Source: Actinoplanes sichuanensis (lineage in GTDB: Bacteria > Actinomycetota > Actinomycetes > Mycobacteriales > Micromonosporaceae). From it: a stretch of 64,000 bases of DNA. The translations under genes were made by a program, and so were the position numbers. Where the stretch lies: NCBI RefSeq assembly GCF_033097365.1, contig NZ_AP028461.1, positions 5,766,001-5,830,000 of the forward strand, in the 5' to 3' direction. The notes under the pieces are model-generated. The model searched no databases, was not told the DNA's origin, and saw only the letters and a program-made list of their open reading frames with translations. Positions 8,330 through 17,431 of this stretch are shown one piece after another; the stretch's first letter is position 1, and every line of letters starts with the position of its first letter.

Positions 8330-10110
8330 CGGGATGCCGGTGTGTCTAGGAGGCCCGGTTCACTGTTGTCGAGCCATTCAGCGATGCCTGCGGCACTTCG
8401 ATACCGTACGATCACCCGCAGTGGCACCTTGCGCCCAAATTGTTCCTGCAAGCGGTCCGCTACCATGGGTACCAGCAGGGAGTGTCCGCCACTCATGAAG
8501 AAGTCATCGGTAGACCCCAATCGGCCCTCACCCAATTCGTGCTCGGAAAGCACCACAGCAAGCACGCTGAGCACCCTTTCCAGGGTTCCCTGCCTGACGG
8601 TGCCCGGCTCGCCGACGACACCCTGCCGACTCCCCAGCGCCTGCCAATCGGTCTTGCCGTTGACGGTCAGAGGAATAGCCGGCACCACGGTGATCACCGA
8701 GGGGATCATGGCGGCCAGGAGATAGTCGGCGAGGTGTTTGCGCAACCGGATCACCAGGCCGGCATCGGCTGTACCGTCGACCGCCACGATGAAACTGTGC
8801 AGCACGAGGCCGCCCTCGGGGCCCGGCATCGCCCGCGTCCGGCACATCACGACATCACTGCTGAGTTCGGCGGCGGCGTCGACCTCGCCGAGTTCCACTC
8901 GATGCCCACGCACCTTGACTTGGTCACCGATGCGACCTCTGATCATGATTCGACCGTCCGAGGCCAAGTCGGCAAGGTCGCCGGTGTGGTAGGCACGGAC
9001 CGGCTCGGCACGGTCCGTGGAAGCGATGAGGCGGAAGGCGTCAATCCGTTCCCCGGCTCCCGGCAGGTAGCCCAGTGCTACTCCGTCACCGATGGCAACC
9101 AGTTCTCCGACACGCCCTGGTTCATTGTGCAGACAACCGTCCCCGTCGGCGATAGCGACCGTGAACCCGGGAAGCGGGAGTCCCACATCGATCCGTCCAC
9201 CTTCGGACACAACGCCCATGGAGACCGCGACGGTGGCCTCGCTGGGGCCGTACGCGTTGATGATCTTGCGGCCGGGGGCAGACCATCGGGCGACGGCGGC
9301 CGGAGTCAACTGCTCGGCCCCGGAAACGAGGATTCTCAACGCCGGCACCCTGCTGGGGTTGATGGCCCCGTGTGCGGTCGGTGACAACACGACCGCGGTG
9401 ATCCCGTGTTCCCGAATGGTGTTCTCCAGCGGTTCGCCGACAATCAGCGACTCGGGCGGGCCAAGCCAGAGCGACGCTCCCGTAGTGAGAGCCATCAGGA
9501 TTTCAAAGACAAAGGCATCGAATCCGGTGCTGGAGAACTGAAGGAGGCGGTCATCCGGACCGATGTCGAGGTGTTGTTGGATACCGGCCGAGAGGTTCTC
9601 AAGTCCCGCCTGCGGCACACGAACCCCCTTCGGCACACCGGTGGATCCCGAGGTGAACACCAGGTAGGCGACGTCGTCAGCAGGCGCCTCTCGAACCAGG
9701 CCACTGATCGGTGATGTCGACAGTTCCAGGCTCGTGGTGGTCTCGAAGCCCGCGAGCACTCCGGCGGTCGTGTCGTCGACCAACACCAGACTCGGTGCGG
9801 CCTGCTCCACAATCGATTGGACGCGTCGCCTCGGATTCGCGGGATCGATGGTCAACCAGGCTGCGCCGCAGGCACTGGCCGCCAGAACCGCGGTGATCAA
9901 TTCCATGCCGCGTCCCATGAAAATGGCAACGACGTCACCAGGCCCGACGCCTCGCTCGGCCAGCCCTCCGGCCTGCCGCGTGACGGCGGCATCCAATTCA
10001 GCGTAGGTCGACACGCCGGTTGGCGTCACCACAGCGGCCCGGTCGGTGTGTCTGTCGGCAACATGAGCGAACAGCCCATACATGGTGGGCGCCGTTCTGA
10101 GGGCGATCAT
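8326..10110 (-). CDS. NRPS adenylation-thiolation (A-T) didomain protein
   Basis: This 594-residue protein has an adenylation domain at 1-505 and a carrier domain at about 515-585. A3 is YLVFTSGSTGVPKG, A5 NAYGPSEAT, A7 YHTGDL, A8 GRIGDQVKVRGHRVELGEV, and the A10 lysine is in NGKTDW. The carrier site is FFMSGGHSLL with the phosphopantetheine Ser. The binding pocket begins Asp-Ala-Phe (FDAFVFEI), and the Asp indicates an alpha-amino acid. By hand alignment to GrsA the rest is roughly V-L-S-A-V-A-K, which I cannot assign. It starts 10 nt after the CHAT-like gene and overlaps the C-domain gene. Its carrier domain is closely similar to the separate carrier protein at 26988-27329. Confidence 0.9.
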   Translation of the reverse strand: MIALRTAPTMYGLFAHVADRHTDRAAVVTPTGVSTYAELDAAVTRQAGGLAERGVGPGDVVAIFMGRGMELITAVLAASACGAAWLTIDPANPRRRVQSIVEQAAPSLVLVDDTTAGVLAGFETTTSLELSTSPISGLVREAPADDVAYLVFTSGSTGVPKGVRVPQAGLENLSAGIQQHLDIGPDDRLLQFSSTGFDAFVFEILMALTTGASLWLGPPESLIVGEPLENTIREHGITAVVLSPTAHGAINPSRVPALRILVSGAEQLTPAAVARWSAPGRKIINAYGPSEATVAVSMGVVSEGGRIDVGLPLPGFTVAIADGDGCLHNEPGRVGELVAIGDGVALGYLPGAGERIDAFRLIASTDRAEPVRAYHTGDLADLASDGRIMIRGRIGDQVKVRGHRVELGEVDAAAELSSDVVMCRTRAMPGPEGGLVLHSFIVAVDGTADAGLVIRLRKHLADYLLAAMIPSVITVVPAIPLTVNGKTDWQALGSRQGVVGEPGTVRQGTLERVLSVLAVVLSEHELGEGRLGSTDDFFMSGGHSLLVPMVADRLQEQFGRKVPLRVIVRYRSAAGIAEWLDNSEPGLLDTPASR

Positions 10111-10120
10111 CAGCGGACTC

Positions 10121-11986
10121 CTATCGTGTCGCGTAGCGGGAATTGAGAATCGACGGGGAAACAGTCACCCAGAGGTATCTGCTGTATGTACTGATCCGGC
10201 CATCTGCTGCAACGAAAAGACGCAACCCATGCCGATCGGCGACATCGAAATCAGCCGGCACGTGCCCACCGACCTCGGCGGTCCAGATTTCGCCCGGAGC
10301 GAGCGTCACCTGACGCGTCTGCGCCCACTCCGTGCCGTAGAGCTCCTCGTACAGCAATGCGTATCCGAGATGAGCCACAACGGTCCGATGGGACCGATTG
10401 GTCAGTACCGCCTGCTGCACCAGATCTGCGGTTCGCGCGGTGTGCTGGGGACCGACCAGACGACAGGTGACAGTTGCCTCCGAGTCTTCGTCGGTCACCT
10501 CACCGCAGACCGGGCAGGAGAGCATCAAACGCTGGATGCCGGAGTCCAGGACGTGCCGCCACTTGATCAGCACGGCCTGCCCGTAGCACTCAGGGCAACG
10601 CGCAGGTTGCTCCTCGATGCGCTCACAGTCATCCGAGTAGCTGTCCACGAAATGGAAACGGCTGCTCGCCGTCAATGCGGTGAGCCGCGCCGCCACTGCG
10701 CGGTCAGCGTCGCAAAGTGACTTCTCGGCGCGTTCGATGCACGCGGAGGCCGCCTTGGAGACAAGTGTTTCAGCAAGCTCCTGATATGCCGCAGACAGCG
10801 CAGCCCGCGCCTCGGTTGGATCACATGACGGTTCAGCGAGACCGTACGCCCAGAGCCGGGCCACAGCCTGGGTCCGGTCCGTCAAGCACCGGAACCTCTC
10901 AAGTGGCGATTCGCCTGGTCCCGCGACCTTGACCTGCACGGGACCACCCTGTGAAAGTGCCAGCGTCCGGCCGTCCAGCAGCCGTACCACATCGGCTTGG
11001 CCATCCACCTCGAGAAGCTGACCCGCTCCCAACGGCGCCAGCCAAGCCGCATTGTCTGCGATCGAAACGGAAGTCCGCGGATCAGCTGTGCCGAGGCGCG
11101 CCACGGGAAACGGCCGTAGGGCGGCATCGCCGAGCAGGACCAGACGCCCGATCGCCCGGACATTGGCGCCGATCTCATCGTTGACTGCTGCGACCGCACC
11201 ACCGAGCGACATTCCGTCTCGGAGAAGCGCGGTGAACAACGGTCCCGCCGCGCGGTAGCCGCCGCGAATCCATGGACTCGCGACAACGGCGTAGGTCTCA
11301 CCTTCCAGGATGCTCAGGGCGAGTGTCGTGTCGCTGGTGAACTGGCTGGACCCAACCTTCTGGACCATGCAGCTGTCCAGCATCACGATGCCTGCGCCCA
11401 TTGCGGCCGCTGGCATCATCTGCTCCGGGTCGTAGTGGAGGCGGTAGCAGCCTTCGCCTTGGACGCATGAGGTCAGACCGAGCATCCGCCGGCCGTCCGG
11501 TTGTACGACGGGCGGTGCTTCGGACCGACCGCATATCACCCCGTCGGACAGATGTATCAGGCACTCGCGGCCGTGTGCCCGAAGGACGAGGGTCGCCGCC
11601 GGCGCCAGAGATGATCGCAGTTCCGCACGGCTGACCGAATCGGCCATCGCCTCGACATGGACCGAAGCCGTCCTGCGCTGTTCGTGTGCGCGGAGTGTCC
11701 GGGAAACCAGGGCTGTCAACCGGTCGGTGTCGCGAGCGGTCAGCAGCCCGAACCGATCCCGGCCGGATGCCGCAGCCAACCAGTGGTCGTTCACTGTTGC
11801 GGCGGTAGCGACGAATGTGGTGGTGCTGGCGTTGATCCGCAGCGCCGCCTCGATATCGGGGACGATGAGGTGCTCACGACCGGTTGATCTCGCCAGGTCG
11901 GCCGCGAGACCGGCGGTGAAGGCGCCGGGAAGAGAGACCACCACTCCGCTGTCCCAGCCATGGACACCACTGTCCTGTCTGCTCAT
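10121..11986 (-). CDS. CHAT/caspase-like (clan CD type) protein with zinc ribbon, copy 1
   Basis: 621 residues, no close named family recognised. Residues about 130-290 have the caspase-haemoglobinase fold pattern of CHAT and gingipain-like peptidases: a strand then His-Gly (LRAHGRECLIHLSDG, H138), a strand then Asp-Ser-Cys (GIVMLDSCMVQKVG, C206), then ASPWIRGGYRAAGPLFTALLRDG. H138 and C206 would be the catalytic dyad. A helical stretch (about 370-480) leads to a zinc ribbon CPEC...CPVC at about 489-520 and a C-terminal beta-rich part. The gene overlaps the MFS stop by ATGA. The dyad and all ribbon cysteines are conserved in the paralogue at 25114-26988, which argues for function. It may process a peptide or a partner protein; the substrate is unknown. 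Confidence 0.7.
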   Translation of the reverse strand: MSRQDSGVHGWDSGVVVSLPGAFTAGLAADLARSTGREHLIVPDIEAALRINASTTTFVATAATVNDHWLAAASGRDRFGLLTARDTDRLTALVSRTLRAHEQRRTASVHVEAMADSVSRAELRSSLAPAATLVLRAHGRECLIHLSDGVICGRSEAPPVVQPDGRRMLGLTSCVQGEGCYRLHYDPEQMMPAAAMGAGIVMLDSCMVQKVGSSQFTSDTTLALSILEGETYAVVASPWIRGGYRAAGPLFTALLRDGMSLGGAVAAVNDEIGANVRAIGRLVLLGDAALRPFPVARLGTADPRTSVSIADNAAWLAPLGAGQLLEVDGQADVVRLLDGRTLALSQGGPVQVKVAGPGESPLERFRCLTDRTQAVARLWAYGLAEPSCDPTEARAALSAAYQELAETLVSKAASACIERAEKSLCDADRAVAARLTALTASSRFHFVDSYSDDCERIEEQPARCPECYGQAVLIKWRHVLDSGIQRLMLSCPVCGEVTDEDSEATVTCRLVGPQHTARTADLVQQAVLTNRSHRTVVAHLGYALLYEELYGTEWAQTRQVTLAPGEIWTAEVGGHVPADFDVADRHGLRLFVAADGRISTYSRYLWVTVSPSILNSRYATR

Positions 11987-13236
11987 ACCGAACTCTCCAG
12001 CGGTTGATCAGTGGCTCGCCGGCCAAGCGTGCGCACCTCACGCAGGGACATCGTCAGCGCAGCGACCACGCCCAGTGCCACTGCTGCGCCCATGAAGGTG
12101 GCGCCGGCCCCGACTGCCTGTGCCGCCGGTCCCACCAGGCCGATGCTGAGTGGCCGGGACACGGTGTAGCCCAGGAGGTCCCAGGACAGCACTCGCGACA
12201 GGACGGCGTCTGGAACGTGTGTCTGCATAGTGCTCTGCCACAGGATGTCGGTGAACATGATCGCCGCGCCGGCGAGGATCTCCACGGCGATCAGGACGAC
12301 GACATGCGACCGAACACTGAAGGCAATCAGCAGCGGACAGATGAACACGGCACAGATCAGCATCGCCACCATCGGACGACGCGGCTCATATCGAGCAGCG
12401 AGCATGCCGCCCAGGACGCCTCCTATAGCGAAGGCGGTGAGTAGCAGGCCCCAGATCGAAGCTCCCCCCAGATGCTGATCCGCCATCAACGGACCGAGCA
12501 CGTACAGCGGTCCCGTGATGCAGAGCTGACTGATGACGAAGTAGCTGATTCCGGCGGACAGCCAGCGACGCCGAAGTACTTCGCGCCAGCCCGAGTACAT
12601 ATCCTGCAATGCGGACCGGGCCGGCCGGTCCATCACCGCAAGAGAGTCGGCTCTCGGCAGGAAGTGTCCACACGAGGCGATGATCGCGGCACTTCCCAGG
12701 AAGGTCAGCGCATCGAGACCAAGGGCCCAGGCCGGTCCCACTGCGGCGGTGAGCGAGCCGGCGAGTGCGGGACCGACCACGCTGGCGATACCCGCGACGG
12801 TGGTGATCGCAGCATTGGTCTGCTGCAACTGATCCGCTGACACGAGACGTGCCACGAACCCACCGTAGGTGGGGAGGAAAAAGCCAGAGGCGAGTCCGTG
12901 CACCAACTGCAGGCCGACGATGGCCGGCACGCCGGTCGAATCGCCGAGAAGCAGCAATGCCAGCGCGCCCTGCGCGGCGAATCTAACAAGATCGGAACAG
13001 ATGAGGATCCGCCGCCGATCGAATCGGTCTGCCATTACGCCGCCGGCCAGCAGGGAAATCGTCAGGCCGACCACGCGAGCCGCCAACGCCATGGACAGCA
13101 GGGTGGTGGAATCCGTCAGCATGACAACGGCGAATGCCAACGCCACGCTGTTACATCCATCGCCGATCACCGAAAGAGCCTGTGCCGTCGACAGCCTTCT
13201 GATCGTCGGATCACGAAGGGCGATGTGAATCTTCAT
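11983..13236 (-). CDS. MFS transporter, copy 1
   Basis: A 417-residue, 12-helix MFS protein of the drug/siderophore exporter (EntS-like) type, with GGVMADRFDRRRI in the motif A loop. I chose ATG 13236 (MKIHIALRDP) because the paralogue at 23861 starts at the equivalent place and because the longer frame runs into the upstream gene. It overlaps the nucleotidyltransferase-like gene by 26 bp and the CHAT-like gene by 4 bp. The two MFS/CHAT pairs are conserved as units, so the exporter and the protease-like protein probably work together. Confidence 0.88.
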   Translation of the reverse strand: MKIHIALRDPTIRRLSTAQALSVIGDGCNSVALAFAVVMLTDSTTLLSMALAARVVGLTISLLAGGVMADRFDRRRILICSDLVRFAAQGALALLLLGDSTGVPAIVGLQLVHGLASGFFLPTYGGFVARLVSADQLQQTNAAITTVAGIASVVGPALAGSLTAAVGPAWALGLDALTFLGSAAIIASCGHFLPRADSLAVMDRPARSALQDMYSGWREVLRRRWLSAGISYFVISQLCITGPLYVLGPLMADQHLGGASIWGLLLTAFAIGGVLGGMLAARYEPRRPMVAMLICAVFICPLLIAFSVRSHVVVLIAVEILAGAAIMFTDILWQSTMQTHVPDAVLSRVLSWDLLGYTVSRPLSIGLVGPAAQAVGAGATFMGAAVALGVVAALTMSLREVRTLGRRATDQPLESSV

Positions 13237-14020
13237 CGGTTCCTTCACTTTCGATAATCTCGTCGTGAGCCCGCACGGCAGCGATGCAATACTGAGGCTG
13301 GAATCCGTCGAGAAAAGGCGGCTCGACAGGGGGGCGCAGCGATTCTTCCCAACGCCGGACTCCTCGCGAATCCACCGCGATGACACCATCTCGGATGGAG
13401 ACTTCCCGGGTGGCACTCAATGCAGCTAGCGCGTGCGTCACGTTCGCCACCACGTATCTGCCTCGCAGTGACGATCCAGTCGGTAGACGCCACTGCTTCC
13501 ACCAGCTCTCAGCGGCCAGGAACTCTGACAAGCTGATCGATCCTCCGAGCGGCAGCTTCGAGCTGAGCTGCTGCCGCACGATCGCCTGAGAACATAGACC
13601 AGCCTCGTCGGCATGTCTCTCAAACCCGGACACCGGGAATCCCGAGGCGACCATACTTATCCAGTACCGCCACGGCGTGTCGAGCGGCGCCGGTTCGATG
13701 CCGCTGGGCCGGCCTCTCTGGAACGCGGCTCCGGTACGAGCAGACACCACATCGGATGCGAAGGCCACCTCGCCTGGCCACTCGAGATCGGGCCGCCGGC
13801 CCAGCCTGTAGTGCAGCCGACCGTATTCAGCGCTGAAGTCGAGACGCATCCGCACCGCCTCATCCGGTGGCGTGGCAACCTTCAACACGGCGATCACATC
13901 GACATCGGCGTCCGGGTCGGCTCTGTCCACAGCGCTACCGGTGAGGCAGGCGAAGTCCAGGTACGCCCCGAAAGCGCCATCCGTGAGGGCAGCAACGACG
14001 TCCACCAGCTCAGAGTTCAT
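13211..14020 (-). CDS. nucleotidyltransferase-fold protein, copy 1
   Basis: The 269-residue protein begins with the DNA polymerase beta-type nucleotidyltransferase signature: LTGSAVDRADPDADVDVIAVLK, giving G28-S29 and the metal ligands D39 and D41. The C-terminal two-thirds is mostly helical and unfamiliar. Relatives transfer a nucleotidyl group to small molecules, tRNA or proteins (for example aminoglycoside nucleotidyltransferases, MNT antitoxins). It overlaps its neighbours by 4 and 26 bp. A role in self-resistance or in adenylylating an intermediate is possible. The second copy (23078-23864) is frameshifted, so this one is the only intact version. Confidence 0.65.
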   Translation of the reverse strand: MNSELVDVVAALTDGAFGAYLDFACLTGSAVDRADPDADVDVIAVLKVATPPDEAVRMRLDFSAEYGRLHYRLGRRPDLEWPGEVAFASDVVSARTGAAFQRGRPSGIEPAPLDTPWRYWISMVASGFPVSGFERHADEAGLCSQAIVRQQLSSKLPLGGSISLSEFLAAESWWKQWRLPTGSSLRGRYVVANVTHALAALSATREVSIRDGVIAVDSRGVRRWEESLRPPVEPPFLDGFQPQYCIAAVRAHDEIIESEGTDEDSHRPS

Positions 14021-14940
14021 TCGGCAGCGGACGGTAGGTGATCCGCGGGTCCCTTTCCGGCGCGGAAGTGAACCACATGCACGCCGCTGGGAATGAACAC
14101 CCTGCCATCGGCGCCGGTGTGCCGGGCGGCGAACTCGTCGATCTCGGCGACCACCTCCGGGTCGTTGATCAAGTCAGGGAACGAGTTGAGGTGCCCGATC
14201 AGGAACCAGTCCCGCGCGGCGGCAGCATCGGCTGCCACGGCGACACCGGAGAGACGGCTCGTAGTGAGGCTTCCACGGCCTTTCCGCTCTGCGCCCTGGA
14301 GGCCTTCCTCCAGAAGTCGCCAGGTGTAGTCCCGGCCGGTTCCCGGGAACGGTGCCACCCGCTCCCAGAGGCTGGTGACCAGTTGCTGCTCAGCGGACGA
14401 TGCGTCGAAGAACATCATGACGAGATTGCCGTTCTCGCCGAGCAAACGAGTCAGCCCGTCCACGATCCGCTCGGCCCTCTGTACGCCTGCGTCACGCTCG
14501 CCGACAACGAAGACCCCATCCGCGCCGGTCTCCTCGAAACATTCCAGCAGCGGATAGCTCATCGACCAGAACGAACCGACCACGTCGTAGGTTCCGGCGT
14601 GCCCGCTGCCCAGAAGGGCGGCGACGACGCTCTCGGTGTCGCCTACGGTCGCCTTCGCTCCGGGGAAGGTCGCGGCGAACTGCCTCACCATTCCTTCGCT
14701 CTTGTCGGTGCCGTGCAAGTCACTGGCGTAGGGTGCAAGCACCTCGGTGACGCGGCCTGGGCCACAACCGAGGTCAAGGATACGAAGGCCGGCGGCGCCG
14801 GGCACGTGCGGACCGTAGACATCCCGCATGATCCCGGCGACGATGTCGACGTCTTCAACCCCACCATAGAAATGCGGTGGCAGCATGGTCTCGTAGGTTT
14901 CGGCACTACGGTAGCCGATGTTGAACGATTCCAAAGACAC
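14017..14940 (-). CDS. SAM-dependent class I methyltransferase
   Basis: 307 residues with a Rossmann SAM-binding motif ILDLGCGPGR at about 54-63, an acidic ribose-binding position in LHGTDKSEGM, and a motif IV-like VGSFWSMSYPL. GTG 14940 is preceded by GAGGAGGAATT. The stop overlaps the next ATG (ATGA at 14017-14020), so it is coupled to the nucleotidyltransferase gene. The target atom (N, O or C) cannot be inferred. It lies 14 bp after the ArgRS-like gene in the operon. Confidence 0.85.
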   Translation of the reverse strand: MSLESFNIGYRSAETYETMLPPHFYGGVEDVDIVAGIMRDVYGPHVPGAAGLRILDLGCGPGRVTEVLAPYASDLHGTDKSEGMVRQFAATFPGAKATVGDTESVVAALLGSGHAGTYDVVGSFWSMSYPLLECFEETGADGVFVVGERDAGVQRAERIVDGLTRLLGENGNLVMMFFDASSAEQQLVTSLWERVAPFPGTGRDYTWRLLEEGLQGAERKGRGSLTTSRLSGVAVAADAAAARDWFLIGHLNSFPDLINDPEVVAEIDEFAARHTGADGRVFIPSGVHVVHFRAGKGPADHLPSAAE

Positions 14941-14953
14941 AATTCCTCCTCAA

Positions 14954-16465
14954 TTACGCCGCTCGCGTGATGCGCGATGCGGAACTTTCAGAGCCGTTAC
15001 CGGAGATTCCAATCAGGACCGAGAACCGGTCGTATGTATCGAGGTACCAATCACGCGCCCACGGCATGACGACGTCAGCGGCTGCGGCCCGCGAGTAGGC
15101 CTCCGAGAGTTCGAGCAGGTAACGGGCGAGTGGATGGGGGCTGCGTTTATGCAAGGCGGTGTGCGTCGCACCAATTCCGCGAGCGAGTGAGATCGCCAGC
15201 ACCCGGGCACGGGGGTCGCTCATGGCTGCCGCGGTACGGCGCACGCCCACACCGTCTCGCGCCACCTGATGCGCACGCCTGACCCGTTGGTACGGCCAGC
15301 CGGCGAGTTTCGCCACGTCAATTGCCCGGTCCGGTCGGCGCAACGCCATCTCGAATGAAATTTCCTGGAGCCGATCGCCTTCCTCACCAAGGATTTCGGC
15401 AACTGTGATCAGTCGGTTCTGGCGGGACGAGAATCGCTTTCCGGCTGACGTGATCGCGCCGAAGGAAACGTGTTCCGAGACGACACCTCGACGGGCGAGC
15501 AGGTCGCGCAGCGTGCGTTGCAACAGGGCCTGATCGTCGCCGATCACGTGGTACATGTGCGTGATACGCGCATCCCGTCGCTGACAGTTCGCCAGGTCGC
15601 GCAAGAAGTAGAGTGACGATCCGTTCGACCGGCCGACAGGTACGAGCCCACCGTCGCGGCGCAGGCACCAGGTGCCATTGACCGACACCGCGTCCTCGGC
15701 CGCAAGGATCTCGAACAGCAGGGTGTCCAGTGGGTCAGGAAGGTCGCTCTCCCGCTCGAAGACGTCCACACCGGCCCCCACGGCCGCCATGTCGTCGACC
15801 ACGAGCTGCACCATGTCGGACACGAAGCCGGCCGATGGCCCTTTCGCCATTGAAAGACGGCGCTGCAGGTCAGACCGGTCGCGTACTTGTTGCGGAACCG
15901 CTGAAGCGATCCAGGAGTGCGCCTCGGTAAGCCGGTCGATGTCCTTTCCACGCTCGCCGAGGATCATGTTGACCAGGGAGTACAGAACTCCAGCGACGAC
16001 ATCGAACCGGAGATGGCTGGGCACGACGGAAAGGTTGGTCCGAGCCAGGATCCAGTCGAGCAGCACGACCTGCCGACCGAGATCGTTCACGAAGTAGTGG
16101 ACCGTCACGTCAGCGCCAGATGACCGGAGCAGACGCGCAAGCGTTCCGCCGATCAAGGTGCTCCGCAGAGCGCCGAGATGCATCGGATGCACCGGGTTGA
16201 TACTGGTGTGTTCCACCAATGCCCGTTGTCCGCTGCGGTGCGCAGCCCAATCGGCCCAGTAGCCCCGAGGGCCATGCCGCACGCTATGTCCGGCCAGTGC
16301 GCTCCACTGAATACGAGTTCGAGTCCGGCGCCCACGGAGGTCGCGGTAGCTCAGCCAACCATCGGTCTCCCACCACACCGGTTCGCTGATGCTGGCACGG
16401 CCGTCAAGAAGGACCTGCAAAATCGGGTTGAGCGAGGCCGACAGGTCGCGGTAGCGCCTCACCAT
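14954..16465 (-). CDS. divergent arginyl-tRNA synthetase-like protein
   Basis: 503 residues, clearly related to ArgRS but altered. The HIGH region reads SINPVHPMHLGALRSTLIG, so the signature is H96-L-G-A99 and the last His is lost. The catalytic-core segment YFVNDLGRQVVLLDWIL is present, and the KMSK loop is SAGKRFSSRQNRLI (about 341-353). Only about 84 residues precede the HIGH region, compared with about 120 in the complete ArgRS here, so the N-terminal tRNA-binding domain is shortened. Its ATG overlaps the previous stop (16459-16465). A synthetase fold inside an NRPS operon suggests aminoacyl-adenylate or aminoacyl-tRNA chemistry serving the pathway, but loss of the HIGH His may mean another role. 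The function is not established. Confidence 0.8.
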   Translation of the reverse strand: MVRRYRDLSASLNPILQVLLDGRASISEPVWWETDGWLSYRDLRGRRTRTRIQWSALAGHSVRHGPRGYWADWAAHRSGQRALVEHTSINPVHPMHLGALRSTLIGGTLARLLRSSGADVTVHYFVNDLGRQVVLLDWILARTNLSVVPSHLRFDVVAGVLYSLVNMILGERGKDIDRLTEAHSWIASAVPQQVRDRSDLQRRLSMAKGPSAGFVSDMVQLVVDDMAAVGAGVDVFERESDLPDPLDTLLFEILAAEDAVSVNGTWCLRRDGGLVPVGRSNGSSLYFLRDLANCQRRDARITHMYHVIGDDQALLQRTLRDLLARRGVVSEHVSFGAITSAGKRFSSRQNRLITVAEILGEEGDRLQEISFEMALRRPDRAIDVAKLAGWPYQRVRRAHQVARDGVGVRRTAAAMSDPRARVLAISLARGIGATHTALHKRSPHPLARYLLELSEAYSRAAAADVVMPWARDWYLDTYDRFSVLIGISGNGSESSASRITRAA

Positions 16466-17400
16466 CCCGTCTCCCAGGCCCGAATCGCCTCGGTGCGGAT
16501 TTCGTCTAGTACCCGGTCATCCCGCAGCACAGTGTTGTCGTAGCCATGCTCACGGCAGTATTCGGGCATGCTGTTCACCATGTCGACAAAGGCCGCCGAG
16601 GTCAGTAGACACCTGGCAGGCCGTACCGCACCGCAGGCGCGCAACGCGTCGGAGACCGTCGCGACCTGGCTCGCTGGCCACTGCTGAACAGCCGCACACA
16701 CCGGCATCAGGGCAAGAATCAGCTCACCATGCCAGAGCGATTTGTTGATCTTGGTTTCCAGCAGATATGCGAGGTAGTGCTCTGTTCCCTCCTCCAGCCA
16801 GGCCGCGTCCACAGCGAGACCGAGTTCCACTTTCCGTACCAGCAAATCGGCTAGCGCCACGAGATCGTCAGTGGCTTCACCAGCCCATTTCAGGGTGTCC
16901 CCGACCAGAACGGCCGCCGCCTCCTCGACGTACGGATCAACACCTGTGATCGTGCGACGGTCGCTCAGCGCGGAGACGACGCTAATCAAATCGCCCAAAC
17001 CCCACCGGTGCCAAGCTAACGGAGCCTGGGCCAGCACCTTCGAGTCGATGACGACGGCCTCGGGGAGACCGGTCTCGCGGTACTCGACAAATCCGCGGTC
17101 ACGAAAAGCGGCAACGGAGCTGAAAGCAGCGTCAGTGGCAAGGACCGTAGGGATGGTGATCAACGGAAGGCCGCTATCTGCCGCCAATATTTTCGCCCGG
17201 TCCATGGTTCGGCCCGCCCCGACGGCTACGATACGGCTGGCTCCGTGCACCGCCAGACCGTCGGCATCGAGGAGCCGCACGTCTTTAGGGAATCGTGAGC
17301 TGACCGTTTGCCATGCTCGAGGTGATGTGACGATTACGTCGCTGCGTTCGAGGCCGATATGGTCGAGGTCGTCCAATACGACGATTCTATTGGTAGGCAT
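16459..17400 (-). CDS. Fe-ADH / glycerol-1-phosphate dehydrogenase-like oxidoreductase
   Basis: 313 residues from ATG 17400 (GGAGG just upstream). It belongs to the dehydroquinate synthase/Fe-ADH/G1P dehydrogenase fold. The nucleotide loop is VGAGRTMDRAK (about 60-70), followed by ITIPTVLATDAAFS. Metal ligands expected for the family can be placed at D137 (GLGDLIS), H208 (EGTEHYL) and H224 (LWHGELI). Family members reduce ketones or aldehydes with NAD(P)H, or carry out carbocycle formation. It is 31 bp after the ALDH-like gene, so the pair could reduce an activated acid to an alcohol in two steps. A longer start at 17526 would overlap the ALDH-like gene and is less likely. Confidence 0.75.
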   Translation of the reverse strand: MPTNRIVVLDDLDHIGLERSDVIVTSPRAWQTVSSRFPKDVRLLDADGLAVHGASRIVAVGAGRTMDRAKILAADSGLPLITIPTVLATDAAFSSVAAFRDRGFVEYRETGLPEAVVIDSKVLAQAPLAWHRWGLGDLISVVSALSDRRTITGVDPYVEEAAAVLVGDTLKWAGEATDDLVALADLLVRKVELGLAVDAAWLEEGTEHYLAYLLETKINKSLWHGELILALMPVCAAVQQWPASQVATVSDALRACGAVRPARCLLTSAAFVDMVNSMPEYCREHGYDNTVLRDDRVLDEIRTEAIRAWETGW

Positions 17401-17431
17401 GATCCTCCGAGCCGCGATTTTCAGCCGGTAT

